Below are positions 1 to 7,518 of a DNA stretch of 64,000 nucleotides, piece by piece. This DNA comes from Rossellomorea pakistanensis (GTDB lineage: Bacteria > Bacillota > Bacilli > Bacillales > Bacillaceae_B). Made by a program: the position numbers and the translations under genes. Under the pieces are notes generated by a model. That model did no database searches and was not told the DNA's origin. It saw nothing but the letters and a program-made list of their open reading frames with translations. Where the stretch lies: positions 310,001 to 374,000 of the forward strand of contig NZ_JAFBDZ010000001.1 of NCBI RefSeq assembly GCF_016908495.1. Direction: 5' to 3'. Each line of letters begins with the position of its first letter. Positions within the stretch are counted from its first letter, which is position 1.

Positions 1-186
1 ATTATTCGCTGCGGAGAAGAAGGAGAACGAATAAATTGGGAGAAATTTGTGTCATCAGAAGATGAAACGGAGATTATTAATGCGATTAATGAATTTGGAG
101 GTGAAAAACTAAAGCCAATAAAGGAAGCTCTCCCAGACAACATAACCTATTTTATGATTAAAGTAGTTCAATGTAAAAACAACTAA
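1..186 (+). CDS. C-terminal end of an unrecognised protein (5' end outside window)
   Basis: The window opens inside a reading frame of 61 codons that ends at TAA (184-186). The visible residues are rich in Glu, Lys and Ile, with no motif I recognise, no membrane segment and a short hydrophobic stretch near the end (YFMIKVVQC). The next gene starts about 70 bases downstream with its own ribosome binding site. The function cannot be assigned from this fragment. Confidence 0.6.
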   Translation: MIRCGEEGERINWEKFVSSEDETEIINAINEFGGEKLKPIKEALPDNITYFMIKVVQCKNN

Positions 187-254
187 CCTACAATCTCAGA
201 ACTCTGACAGGCACTACCCAAGTTTTGTTATTTTCACAAAGAATGGAGTGAAGG

Positions 255-893
255 ATGATGACATCTCCTGTTTTTAAAGAAATTGTAATAGATGATTTTG
301 AACTAAGGGAAATAATGGGTGAACCTAATAAGTTGGCAATTCAAAAAGTTATTACTCATATAGATCAGCATTGTCGGCAATTTATCTCGCAATCTCCTTT
401 TATAGTTATCTCTACTTCTAACGCAAATGGGAGTTGTGATTCTTCTCCTAGGGGAGATCAAGCTGGATTTGTTCAGATATTGGATGATCATCATCTTATC
501 ATTCCAGAACGTCCGGGAAACAAACGAATCGATTCAATGCAAAACATACTTTCAAATCCCAATATCGGAATTTTATTTTTGATACCAGGTTTAGGCGAAA
601 CCTTAAGAGTAAACGGGAAAGCTCAGATAGTGAAAAATCCTACTCTATTAGAACCTATGGCCGTTCATGGAAAAACTCCACTCCTTGGAATTGGGGTAGA
701 AGTAGAGAAGTGCTTTATTCATTGTGCTAAAGCTTTTAAACGCTCTAGACTGTGGGATCCGGATTCTTGGTTTGCAAAAGAAGAATTACCATCTGCAGCC
801 AATGTTCTTATAGCACATGCTAAACAGAAGAATATGACTTCTGAAGAAATGGCAGAAAGATTAAAAGAGGGATATACAAAACGCTTATATTAA
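255..893 (+). CDS. Pyridoxamine 5'-phosphate oxidase (PPOX)-type flavoprotein, MSMEG_1061-like
   Basis: A 212-residue cytosolic protein with the FMN-binding split-barrel pattern. Residues about 48-75 (PFIVISTSNANGSCDSSPRG) form the first strands and the phosphate-contacting SPRGD motif. A later segment (PGNKRIDSMQNILSNPNIG, about 92-110) matches the flavin-binding region of MSMEG_1061-family PPOX proteins. Members bind FMN or F420 and reduce or oxidise small molecules, but the substrate is unknown here. Two adjacent ATG codons (255, 258) follow a GGAGTGAAGG site, and either could be used. The gene is monocistronic, with a hairpin and T-run just downstream. The family call is firm; a specific reaction is not supported. 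Confidence 0.85.
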   Translation: MMTSPVFKEIVIDDFELREIMGEPNKLAIQKVITHIDQHCRQFISQSPFIVISTSNANGSCDSSPRGDQAGFVQILDDHHLIIPERPGNKRIDSMQNILSNPNIGILFLIPGLGETLRVNGKAQIVKNPTLLEPMAVHGKTPLLGIGVEVEKCFIHCAKAFKRSRLWDPDSWFAKEELPSAANVLIAHAKQKNMTSEEMAERLKEGYTKRLY

Positions 894-903
894 TAGAAGT
901 AAT

Positions 904-958
904 AAAAGGGAGCCTTTCACTTCAGCCTTGTACTGAAAGAGAAAATGCTCCTTTTTCT
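904..958 (+). terminator. Rho-independent terminator after the PPOX gene
   Basis: The outer stem AAAAGGGAGC / GCTCCTTTTT (one extra G) encloses an inner CTTCAG/CTGAA pairing, and a T-rich tail follows. It lies 10 bases after the stop codon. Confidence 0.65.
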
Positions 959-1236
959 TTTTATCATAAATGATCAGCTTCTATATTGAACCCTTTTAAA
1001 AGCATTAGGAGTATTTCTTAAGTTTACTTCAGATATTTGTATATCGCATAGAGGGGTACTAAAAGGAAAAATGAATCCCTACATAGCATCCCAATCATAA
1101 ACCATAGCTCTATGAATAAAAGTGGCTTCCTATCTCACCCTTACTCTTACCGCACTAATAAAAGTTTTATAAATTAAAGGATTTAATTTTGTTATTGTCG
1201 AACTGAGAAAAAGGTAGAAGAGGAGGAAACTAAATA

Positions 1237-1992
1237 ATGAAACAGAAAGAAATGCTAGAAGTGAATAAAAAAGGTTGGAACGTAGTAGCTCCGCATTTTT
1301 TTGGTGTAGAAGCATTACCTGAGTATGGTCCCTATACAGAAACAGAAGAAGATATTCGATTAATGGACACAATTAAAGATAAAAAAGTATTAGAAATTGG
1401 TTGTGGCAGTGGTCATTCATTAAAATACATGGCTGAAAATGGAGCAAAAGAGCTTTGGGGGATTGATTTGTCTTCAGAACAAATAAAAATGGCAGATGTA
1501 TTATTGTCTGATTTAAACCCAAATTTAATTTGTGCACCTATGGAAAAGGACACAATTGTACCAAAAAACCATTTTGATATTGTTTATTCTATATTTGCAA
1601 TAGGCTGGACAAGTGATTTACCACAAACATTAAATCATATCTATTCTTATTTAAAAGATGGAGGAAGTTTAGTTTTTAGCTGGGAACATCCTTTTTATAC
1701 AAATTTAAGAAGCCGTGAAAATCAAGTTGTTGTTGAAAACTCCTATCTAAATGAAGACCCGTGGGTAATTGAATCTTTCAAAGGAGAAAACGTTCCAATG
1801 ATTATTCCTAGAAGAAAAATCAGTACATTCATAAACACTCTTATTACAACTGGTTTCACAATCGAAAAAATAGTGGAAGGGGAGATTGCGAAAAAGTATA
1901 AAAACCAACCGTTTGACTATTCTGATCGCTACTATTCCCTATACAAAGCTAATAAAGTGCCAACAACTTTAATCATCAAAGCACGTAAATAA
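1237..1992 (+). CDS. Class I SAM-dependent methyltransferase
   Basis: A 251-residue soluble protein. The SAM-binding motif I is clear at about residues 51-59 (VLEIGCGSG). It is followed by an acidic end of strand 2 (GIDLSSEQIKMA) and a motif IV-like stretch (FDIVYSIFAIGW) near 110-121, in the order of UbiE/COQ5-type class I enzymes. The C-terminal half, with aromatic and charged residues (SWEHPFYTNLRS), presumably forms the substrate cap. The acceptor substrate is unknown. The ATG follows a strong AGGAGG site about 10 bases upstream. The gene stands alone, with roughly 400 non-coding bases downstream. Confidence 0.85.
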   Translation: MKQKEMLEVNKKGWNVVAPHFFGVEALPEYGPYTETEEDIRLMDTIKDKKVLEIGCGSGHSLKYMAENGAKELWGIDLSSEQIKMADVLLSDLNPNLICAPMEKDTIVPKNHFDIVYSIFAIGWTSDLPQTLNHIYSYLKDGGSLVFSWEHPFYTNLRSRENQVVVENSYLNEDPWVIESFKGENVPMIIPRRKISTFINTLITTGFTIEKIVEGEIAKKYKNQPFDYSDRYYSLYKANKVPTTLIIKARK

Positions 1993-2239
1993 AGGACTTT
2001 AAATTCGGATAGAATAACTCTAAAATAGCAAAAATAATTATATACCTTTGATAAGAAAACAGGAATAAAGAGATATAACCGGTATTCTCTATTTACATTT
2101 TATAATAGAAAAAGTATAGATCCCAATGAATTTACTAATTAAAAACAATTGATAATATAAGACAGATACAGCCTTACATGGTTATTTTAGGAAAAATGAG
2201 AGAGATAATATTTTTGAATATTAAATTATTCATATAGAT

Positions 2240-2288
2240 AGGACGGTTTTAGGTTGCTTTAAAGGTTTAACGCGATCTAGTACCGTCC
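2240..2288. repeat. Decayed copy of the GGGGACGGTT palindromic repeat
   Basis: Between 1993 and 2400 no gene is visible. The stretch contains an imperfect inverted repeat with outer arms AGGACGGT / ACCGTCC and an inner TTTAAA-rich part. The outer arm and total length (about 49 bases) match the three better preserved palindromes at 14445, 16928 and 56930. The inner arms no longer pair well, so I read it as a worn copy of the same family. Confidence 0.5.
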
Positions 2289-2400
2289 ATATTTGTGTCC
2301 TTTTATTTCATAGTTGATTGGTACTATTTTTTGTTTAAAGAAATTATTTAAGAATATCTCCATTTTCAGGAAATAGTATTATCTCAAAGGGGGTGGTTAT

Positions 2401-3897
2401 TTGAGTATTCAAAACATTTATCTTAAATCAATGTTTAGGGGATTAACATATCCTCTTGACCATTTATCCATCATTGAAAAGGGTCTACCATTTAATGATC
2501 TGCCTTTAAAAACAGTGACGATTGTCGGAGGAGGAATGGCGGGTCTTGTTGCAGGCTATCAATTAATTAAGGCGGGACATGATGTAACTATTTTAGAAGG
2601 GAACAGTCGAATTGGCGGGCGAATATTTACAAAGCGCTCCCCTTTCACTAATGGAAATTATTTAGATATGGGCGCAATGAGGGTTCCAACAGGTCATGAA
2701 TTAACTATGAGCTATATTAAAAAATGGCAATTAGAACTACAACCATTCATTAATGATTCTCCAAATGATTTAATTTATGTGAATGGAGTTAGAGTGAGAG
2801 CTTCAGAATACATGAAAAATCCTCAAATATTAGAATATCCACTAATGCCTTCAGAACAAAGGAAAACCGCAAGTGAAATTTTGATAGAAGCCATTCAACC
2901 TTTTCTCATTCAATATAAAAATAGTACAGATGAGCAAAAGCTAAAACTTAGGAAAGCTTTCGATCACTATTCTATGGGGGATTTACTCCGTTATAATCCA
3001 TTTGGAGAAAACTTGTCCGCGAATGCCATCACAAAGGTGAAAATTCTACTTGGTTTTGAAGGTTTTCCGGAATTTGCTTTTATGGCTATCCTAAAAGACA
3101 TTCTTGGATCAGTATTTTTAGGAGATAATCAATTCTTCCAAATACGAGGGGGAAGTGATCGATTACCCTATAAATTTTATCAATCTATAAAAGATCATGT
3201 TCTCTTAAATCAAAAGGTTACCCAAATACAACAAGCTCAAAATAACATAGTAGTGAATACTATTCATAACAAAAATGGAGAGAAGAGTACATTTTTAAGT
3301 GATTATATTTTAATAGCCATCCCTTTTTCTGTACTTCAATTTATCAATATTGAGCCACATGATACATTTTCGTTTGATAAATGGAGAGCCATTCGCGAAA
3401 TTCATTATGCACCATCTGTAAAAGTCGGAATAGAATTTGGTGAAAGGTTTTGGGAGAAGGAAGGAATAGAAGGAGGTAAATTAACAACAGACCTCCCTAA
3501 TCGATTTGCCCATTACCCAAGTCACGGTATAGGAGAAGATGGACCTGCTGTTATGCTGGCGAGTTACTGCTGGGAGGATAATGCACAATTATGGGATTCA
3601 CTCTCACCACCTCAAAGGGTTCAAGAGGCATTACAAGGACTATCTATGGTTCATGGAGAAAAAGTATATGATCACTTTATGAATGGAACATCCTTTAGTT
3701 GGACACGTAACCCCTTTTCAGCTGGGTGCTTTACTCTCTTTAGGCCACATCAATATAGTGAGTTATCGGAAAAAATCAAGGCAGTAGAAGGCCGATTTCA
3801 TTTTGCTGGAGAGCATACATCTAACTTTCACGGATGGATAGAAGGTGCCGTTGAATCAGGACTTAGAGCAGCTTTTGAAATTCATATGAGACAATAA
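2401..3897 (+). CDS. Flavin monoamine oxidase / L-amino-acid oxidase family protein
   Basis: A 498-residue FAD enzyme. The dinucleotide-binding motif VGGGMAGL is at residues 42-49, followed by the ribose-binding Glu of strand 2 (LEGNSRIGGR, 65-74) and the amine-oxidase GGR signature. Near the C-terminus, FHFAGEHTS followed by WIEGAVESGLRAA is the second FAD-contacting motif typical of monoamine and L-amino-acid oxidases. Length and order resemble Bacillus YobN. The family oxidises an amine or amino acid to an imine, with release of ammonia and hydrogen peroxide; the substrate is not evident. The start is TTG behind a GGGGGTGG ribosome site. There is no signal peptide, so it is probably cytosolic. 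Confidence 0.85.
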   Translation: MSIQNIYLKSMFRGLTYPLDHLSIIEKGLPFNDLPLKTVTIVGGGMAGLVAGYQLIKAGHDVTILEGNSRIGGRIFTKRSPFTNGNYLDMGAMRVPTGHELTMSYIKKWQLELQPFINDSPNDLIYVNGVRVRASEYMKNPQILEYPLMPSEQRKTASEILIEAIQPFLIQYKNSTDEQKLKLRKAFDHYSMGDLLRYNPFGENLSANAITKVKILLGFEGFPEFAFMAILKDILGSVFLGDNQFFQIRGGSDRLPYKFYQSIKDHVLLNQKVTQIQQAQNNIVVNTIHNKNGEKSTFLSDYILIAIPFSVLQFINIEPHDTFSFDKWRAIREIHYAPSVKVGIEFGERFWEKEGIEGGKLTTDLPNRFAHYPSHGIGEDGPAVMLASYCWEDNAQLWDSLSPPQRVQEALQGLSMVHGEKVYDHFMNGTSFSWTRNPFSAGCFTLFRPHQYSELSEKIKAVEGRFHFAGEHTSNFHGWIEGAVESGLRAAFEIHMRQ

Positions 3898-4019
3898 TCA
3901 GAACGGAAATTATACCGAATTCTCGTAATGAAAGGTTTATGTTTATTTGTTAAATCAGATTGAACTGTAATGCTCATTTTCTCATATGATAAACGAAAAG
4001 CCCTAGGAGAGAAAACATT

Positions 4020-4973
4020 ATGAAAAATATTCTCTTATTTGCCGATCCTGGTATAGATGATTCGATTGCCATTATGTATGCATTACTTCATCCAGAAATA
4101 AATGTAACAGGAATCGTAACAGGGTATGGTAACGTTGATAAAGAGCATGCGACTAACAACGTTGCTTATCTTTTAAAGTTAGCTAATCGAGAGGATGTTC
4201 CAATAATTGGTGGAGCAACGCGGCCAATGACAGGTGATTTTCCTACATTCTACCCTGAGATTCATGGTCCTGAGGGGCTTGGTCCCATTAGACCTCCTGA
4301 TGAGTTTACTGGTACCCTTGATAACATTTCAATCATTTTTGATATTATAAACAAATACCCCGATTTAACCATTGTAGATGTAGGAAGGAAAACATCATTA
4401 GCAATAGCCTATCTACTGAATAGTGATGAAATTAATAATATTAATGAGTTTTATATTATGGGGGGTGCCTTTTTAGTTCCCGGGAACGTAACTCCATATG
4501 CAGAAGCTAATTTTTATGGAGACCCCCTTGCAAGTCAAATCATTGTTCAGAACCTCTCAAATGTAATCATTGTTCCACTTAATGTTTCCAACAAGGCAAT
4601 TGTTACGATGGATGTAGTAGAGGAAATTCAAAAAGCATCCAACAATCCCCTTATTGAATTGCTGGATGAAGTCATGGAATATTATATCAATGCTTATAAA
4701 AAAATCATCCCCGAAATCAATGGAGCACCACTTCATGATGTTTTGACTCTTTCCTTATTGATGAACACTGAAATGGGAAGATCCATTAGTCGAGATGTTA
4801 CCTTAAATGAAGAAGAACCTGCAAAAGGTCAAAGCCTCGCAGATTTCCGTATTGGATCAGAGCGATCTAAAAAAGGGACGGAAATATATTTGGATTTTGA
4901 TTACTCAAAATTTCTAAATGACTTTATCAATATTATGAGTTCACCTTTACAAAAGGACAAAAAGAAAGAATGA
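4020..4973 (+). CDS. Nucleoside hydrolase, inosine-uridine preferring family
   Basis: A 317-residue cytosolic hydrolase. The N-terminal metal-binding signature is DPGIDD (Asp9, Asp13, Asp14), the form of the family DTDPGxDDA motif. A conserved MGGAFLVPGNVTPYAEANFYGDP block sits mid-protein. The late calcium-ligand Asp appears in PLHDVLT. The family cleaves the N-glycosidic bond of ribonucleosides to release base and ribose. The ATG follows TAGGAGAG. The next gene, on the opposite strand and pointing towards it, is a clear paralogue sharing the same blocks. Base specificity is unknown. Confidence 0.9.
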   Translation: MKNILLFADPGIDDSIAIMYALLHPEINVTGIVTGYGNVDKEHATNNVAYLLKLANREDVPIIGGATRPMTGDFPTFYPEIHGPEGLGPIRPPDEFTGTLDNISIIFDIINKYPDLTIVDVGRKTSLAIAYLLNSDEINNINEFYIMGGAFLVPGNVTPYAEANFYGDPLASQIIVQNLSNVIIVPLNVSNKAIVTMDVVEEIQKASNNPLIELLDEVMEYYINAYKKIIPEINGAPLHDVLTLSLLMNTEMGRSISRDVTLNEEEPAKGQSLADFRIGSERSKKGTEIYLDFDYSKFLNDFINIMSSPLQKDKKKE

Positions 4974-4982
4974 TCTAAATGG

Positions 4983-5037
4983 GCGGTTCGGAACCGCAAT
5001 ACAATGTATAGTTCATTTATTGATTATTTTGCGGTTT
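4983..5037. terminator. Possible bidirectional terminator between convergent nucleoside hydrolase genes
   Basis: GCGGTTC/GAACCGC are adjacent arms at 4983-4997. GAACCGCAA can alternatively pair with TTGCGGTTT at 5029-5037. T-runs are poor, so termination is inferred mostly from the convergent arrangement. Confidence 0.3.
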
Positions 5038-5051
5038 CTATTCATCATGGT

Positions 5052-6014
5052 TTATTGCCTATTCTCTGATAAGGTTAAAATCTCTAGAACATTTGATATA
5101 AATACATTTTCGTTTATTTCTGTGGCAATCCTATCACAATCTAAACCAAAACAATCCATGCTTCCCGGTCTAAAATCTGCAATACTAAGCCCGTTTGCAA
5201 AACTTTCTTCGTGTTGAACTCTTACCACACGATTTGAATAACGATAAAGGTCAGGAATATCGAGTGCGGCCATGACGGCAGCGAGATCATGCTGAGGAGT
5301 TCCATCAATTCCTGGTTCAAGCTGCTGATATGCCTCATAATAAAAGTCTAAAATAGGCTTTATCATTTTTTCAATTGGAGAAGTAGCGCGTGAATCTATA
5401 TAATTTACAAGAGCCGGTGTAATTAATGCTTTTCTTGTTACGTTTAATGGAATGACTGTTAAGTTAGGAGAAGTCTGGCAAACATAATCAGCAGCCTGGG
5501 CATCTCCATAAAAGTTTGCTTCAGCAACCTCAGTTACATTTCCAGGGACTAAAAAAGCTCCTCCCATGATAAAGGTTTCTTTAACATCCTTCATTACTTC
5601 AGGATTTAATAACCAGGCAATAGCAAGAGTGGTACATCTCCCCACATTGACAATCGTAACTTCATTTGGATTGTCTTTAATTATCTGAAACAACGTACTG
5701 ATGTTGGTTCTTCTAGCAAATTGTTCTTCAGGTATTGGAGGGAGAATAGGACCAAGCCCTTCTACTCCATGAATATCTGGAAAGAAAATGGGTTCTTCTC
5801 CATTTAACGGTCTTGTAGCACCTGCTAAAACAGGTATGTCATCACGACCAGCTAACTCTAATAGATACTCTGCATTTCGTAAACTTTTTTCTCTATCAAT
5901 ATTTCCATACCCACTTACAACCGCAAGTAGATCAATTTCTGGATTTTTCAATGCATAAATAAGTGCAATGGCATCATCAATGCCAGTATCGGCAAATAAT
6001 ATTATTTTTTTCAA
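5052..6014 (-). CDS. Nucleoside hydrolase, inosine-uridine preferring family (paralogue)
   Basis: A 320-residue paralogue of the gene at 4020, in the opposite orientation. The metal site reads DTGIDDA (Asp9, Asp13, Asp14), so the usual Pro after the first Asp is Thr. The mid-protein block MGGAFLVPGNVTEVAEANFYGDAQA and the late HD motif (TPQHDLAAVM) are intact, so it should be active. The start is TTG with a strong AAGGAGGTG site. A palindromic TGTAAGCG-type sequence about 100 bases upstream could be a catabolite-control site. The two proteins may divide purine and pyrimidine nucleosides, but the sequence does not show which. Confidence 0.9.
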   Translation of the reverse strand: MKKIILFADTGIDDAIALIYALKNPEIDLLAVVSGYGNIDREKSLRNAEYLLELAGRDDIPVLAGATRPLNGEEPIFFPDIHGVEGLGPILPPIPEEQFARRTNISTLFQIIKDNPNEVTIVNVGRCTTLAIAWLLNPEVMKDVKETFIMGGAFLVPGNVTEVAEANFYGDAQAADYVCQTSPNLTVIPLNVTRKALITPALVNYIDSRATSPIEKMIKPILDFYYEAYQQLEPGIDGTPQHDLAAVMAALDIPDLYRYSNRVVRVQHEESFANGLSIADFRPGSMDCFGLDCDRIATEINENVFISNVLEILTLSENRQ

Positions 6015-6110
6015 AAAAACACCTCCTTCTATTTAATATGTAACAGAAAAGAAGATGATTGTTTGAAATCACTAGGTTTAAGAATAAATTTAGTAGATTT
6101 TACTAATTGC

Positions 6111-6125
6111 TTGTAAGCGTATCAA
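6111..6125. promoter_or_regulatory. cre-like catabolite control site (weak)
   Basis: TTGTAAGCGTATCAA lies about 100 bases upstream of the minus-strand nucleoside hydrolase. It resembles CcpA operators such as TGTAAGCGTTAACA but is one base short in the right half. Weak evidence, offered because nucleoside catabolism is a plausible CcpA target. Confidence 0.25.
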
Positions 6126-6190
6126 TGGGATTAGTCTTTAAATCTTCTTCATAATAGTAGAGTAGGGGAGTAGATGTTAACAGCTTGTTT

Positions 6191-6225
6191 AAAAAAAAGC
6201 CTTAATCCTTATATTGGATCAGGCT
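6191..6225 (-). terminator. Rho-independent terminator of the small basic peptide gene
   Basis: On the minus strand, AGCCTGATCC pairs with GGATTAAGGCT around a short AT loop and is followed by eight T residues. It lies a few bases after the stop codon of the 30-residue gene at 6233-6325, supporting that gene as a transcribed unit. Confidence 0.8.
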
Positions 6226-6232
6226 CTAGTTA

Positions 6233-6325
6233 TTAATGAGAACGAGTTCGTTTATTTAAAAACTTCCTAACAATTGGGTAAATGATGGGTCCGTATTTAA
6301 TTATTTTCTTTAATAATCCTTTCAA
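6233..6325 (-). CDS. Small basic peptide (30 residues), unknown
   Basis: A short frame starting at TTG, 8 bases after an AGGAG site, ends just before a strong terminator. The peptide alternates lysines and hydrophobic residues (KGLLKKIIKYGPIIYP, then VRKFLNKRTRSH) and could form an amphipathic or short membrane-associated helix broken by two prolines. No homologue is recalled with certainty. A plausible start, a tight transcription unit and an ordered amphipathic composition support it. It might be a small membrane peptide; no function is claimed. Confidence 0.55.
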   Translation of the reverse strand: MKGLLKKIIKYGPIIYPIVRKFLNKRTRSH

Positions 6326-6390
6326 TATGAACACTCCTACTTTTCATTTATTTACTATCTACCCATTAACAAGACATTTAAAACTCTATC

Positions 6391-6436
6391 ATTCAATGAG
6401 CCCATACTCTCTTATGAGAATACAGGCTCATTGAAT
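6391..6436 (-). terminator. Hairpin after the CAP-domain gene
   Basis: A perfect 12-base inverted repeat (ATTCAATGAGCC / GGCTCATTGAAT, 22-base loop) begins a few bases beyond the stop codon. The following T-tract is weak. Confidence 0.5.
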
Positions 6437-6441
6437 ACTCA

Positions 6442-7071
6442 TTATCTCTTTATAAACATCTGGGTCCAATAATGACCATACGATCCACCTTTCGCATATC
6501 CTACACCGATTTCAGTAAAAGTAGGGGACATGATATTTTTCCTGTGTCCTTCACTGTTCATCCATGCTTGAACAACCTCTTGAGGTGTTCTTTGTCCAGC
6601 TGCAATGTTTTCACCAGCTGCTTGATAGGATATCCCAAAATCCTTCATCATCTGAAATGGAGAACCGTAAGTAGGAGAAGTATGGCTAAAGTAATTCTTA
6701 GCAATCATATCTACTGATTTATATCGGGCTACTCTTGATAACTCCCAGTTTTCTTTAAGTGGAGCTAACCCAGCTCTTGCTCTCTCTTGATTCACAAGCT
6801 TTACCACTTCATTCGTATAGGTCTCTGAAGTTTGGTCAGTAGTTGGAATAGTAAGGCGTTGCCCAGGATAAATCAGATTTGGATTGCTTAGTTGTGAGTT
6901 TGCTTCAATAAGTTCAGGCACTCCCACTTGGTACTTCATAGCAATCTTCCACATAGTATCTCCAGATTTTACAGTGTATGTACTAGATGCAAAGACTTTC
7001 GAAGATGTACTTAAACCTAAGACTAAAGTGACAGACAACAACATGATAGAAACTAATTTTAACGTTTTCAT
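6442..7071 (-). CDS. Secreted LysM and CAP (SCP/PR-1) domain protein, YkwD-like
   Basis: A 209-residue exported protein. Residues 1-28 are a signal peptide with a basic start, a leucine-rich core and a KVFASS end. One LysM domain (about 32-76; YTVKSGDTMWKIAMKY to YPGQRLTIP) should bind peptidoglycan. A CAP domain (about 85-207) carries the family blocks LVNQERARAGL, YFSHTSP, AGENIA and MNSEGHRKNIMSP. Bacillus proteins of this type are cell-wall or spore-coat associated, and their biochemical activity is unsettled. The region just upstream of the ATG has no strong ribosome site, so a low translation rate or an alternative start is possible. Confidence 0.85.
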   Translation of the reverse strand: MKTLKLVSIMLLSVTLVLGLSTSSKVFASSTYTVKSGDTMWKIAMKYQVGVPELIEANSQLSNPNLIYPGQRLTIPTTDQTSETYTNEVVKLVNQERARAGLAPLKENWELSRVARYKSVDMIAKNYFSHTSPTYGSPFQMMKDFGISYQAAGENIAAGQRTPQEVVQAWMNSEGHRKNIMSPTFTEIGVGYAKGGSYGHYWTQMFIKR

Positions 7072-7289
7072 AGTTATATTGAATACTAATTAAGTGAAGG
7101 TTGGAACAGGTAGTTGTTACCATCAACCTACAATCCGCATGACTTCTGTCTCTAGTAAATTTTACTAGAATAGAGTCCCTTGATTGAATGTAAACTTTTA
7201 CAAAAAATTCACAACTACACCCATAAATTAATAACAATAGGGGAATATTATTATAAAAGATGAATTTCCATTATAAGGAGGAAATTAAG

Positions 7290-7394
7290 ATGGATATTGA
7301 TCAATTATTAGAAGAAACAGAGGATTTATTTGTAGAAGAATCGGAGATAGATATTAAATATATAGATATTGATGCATTGTTTAATGATCATTAA
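7290..7394 (+). CDS. Small acidic peptide (34 residues), unknown
   Basis: An ATG lies 7 bases after the near-perfect ribosome site AAGGAGGA and opens a 34-codon frame. The peptide is strikingly acidic: MDIDQLLEETEDLF followed by an Asp/Glu/Ile-rich second half ending FNDH, with no basic run and a single Lys. Such composition suggests an anti-regulator or intrinsically disordered binding peptide. A large inverted repeat begins 16 bases downstream. No family is recognised. The excellent ribosome site is the main evidence that it is translated. Confidence 0.55.
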   Translation: MDIDQLLEETEDLFVEESEIDIKYIDIDALFNDH

Positions 7395-7410
7395 GGGACT
7401 GTCCTATCAG

Positions 7411-7493
7411 GTGTCCGGTACCACTATGATTGTCCATATATAGAAGATGTCCAGAGGGCTTCTTCTATATATGAAGAGTTGTGTTCCGGACAT
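7411..7493. repeat. Nested inverted repeat between the acidic peptide gene and bioB
   Basis: An inner perfect 13-base stem (CATATATAGAAGA at 7435-7447 with its complement at 7461-7473) is nested inside outer arms GTGTCCGG (7411) and CCGGACAT (7486). No T-run follows on either side, so it is not a classic terminator. It could be a MITE-like dispersed repeat or a cruciform acting as a transcription barrier. Confidence 0.5.
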
Positions 7494-7518
7494 CTTAATT
7501 TTGGGAAAGGTCTTTTTC

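Noticed and set aside
1130-1372. Minus-strand 80-codon frame
   Set aside because: Antisense to the start of the methyltransferase, with no ribosome site.
4983-5037. GCGGTTCGGAACCGC as another copy of the GGGGACGGTT palindrome
   Set aside because: Shares only GCGGTT-like letters; lacks the GGGGACGGTTCT outer arm and has a one-base loop.
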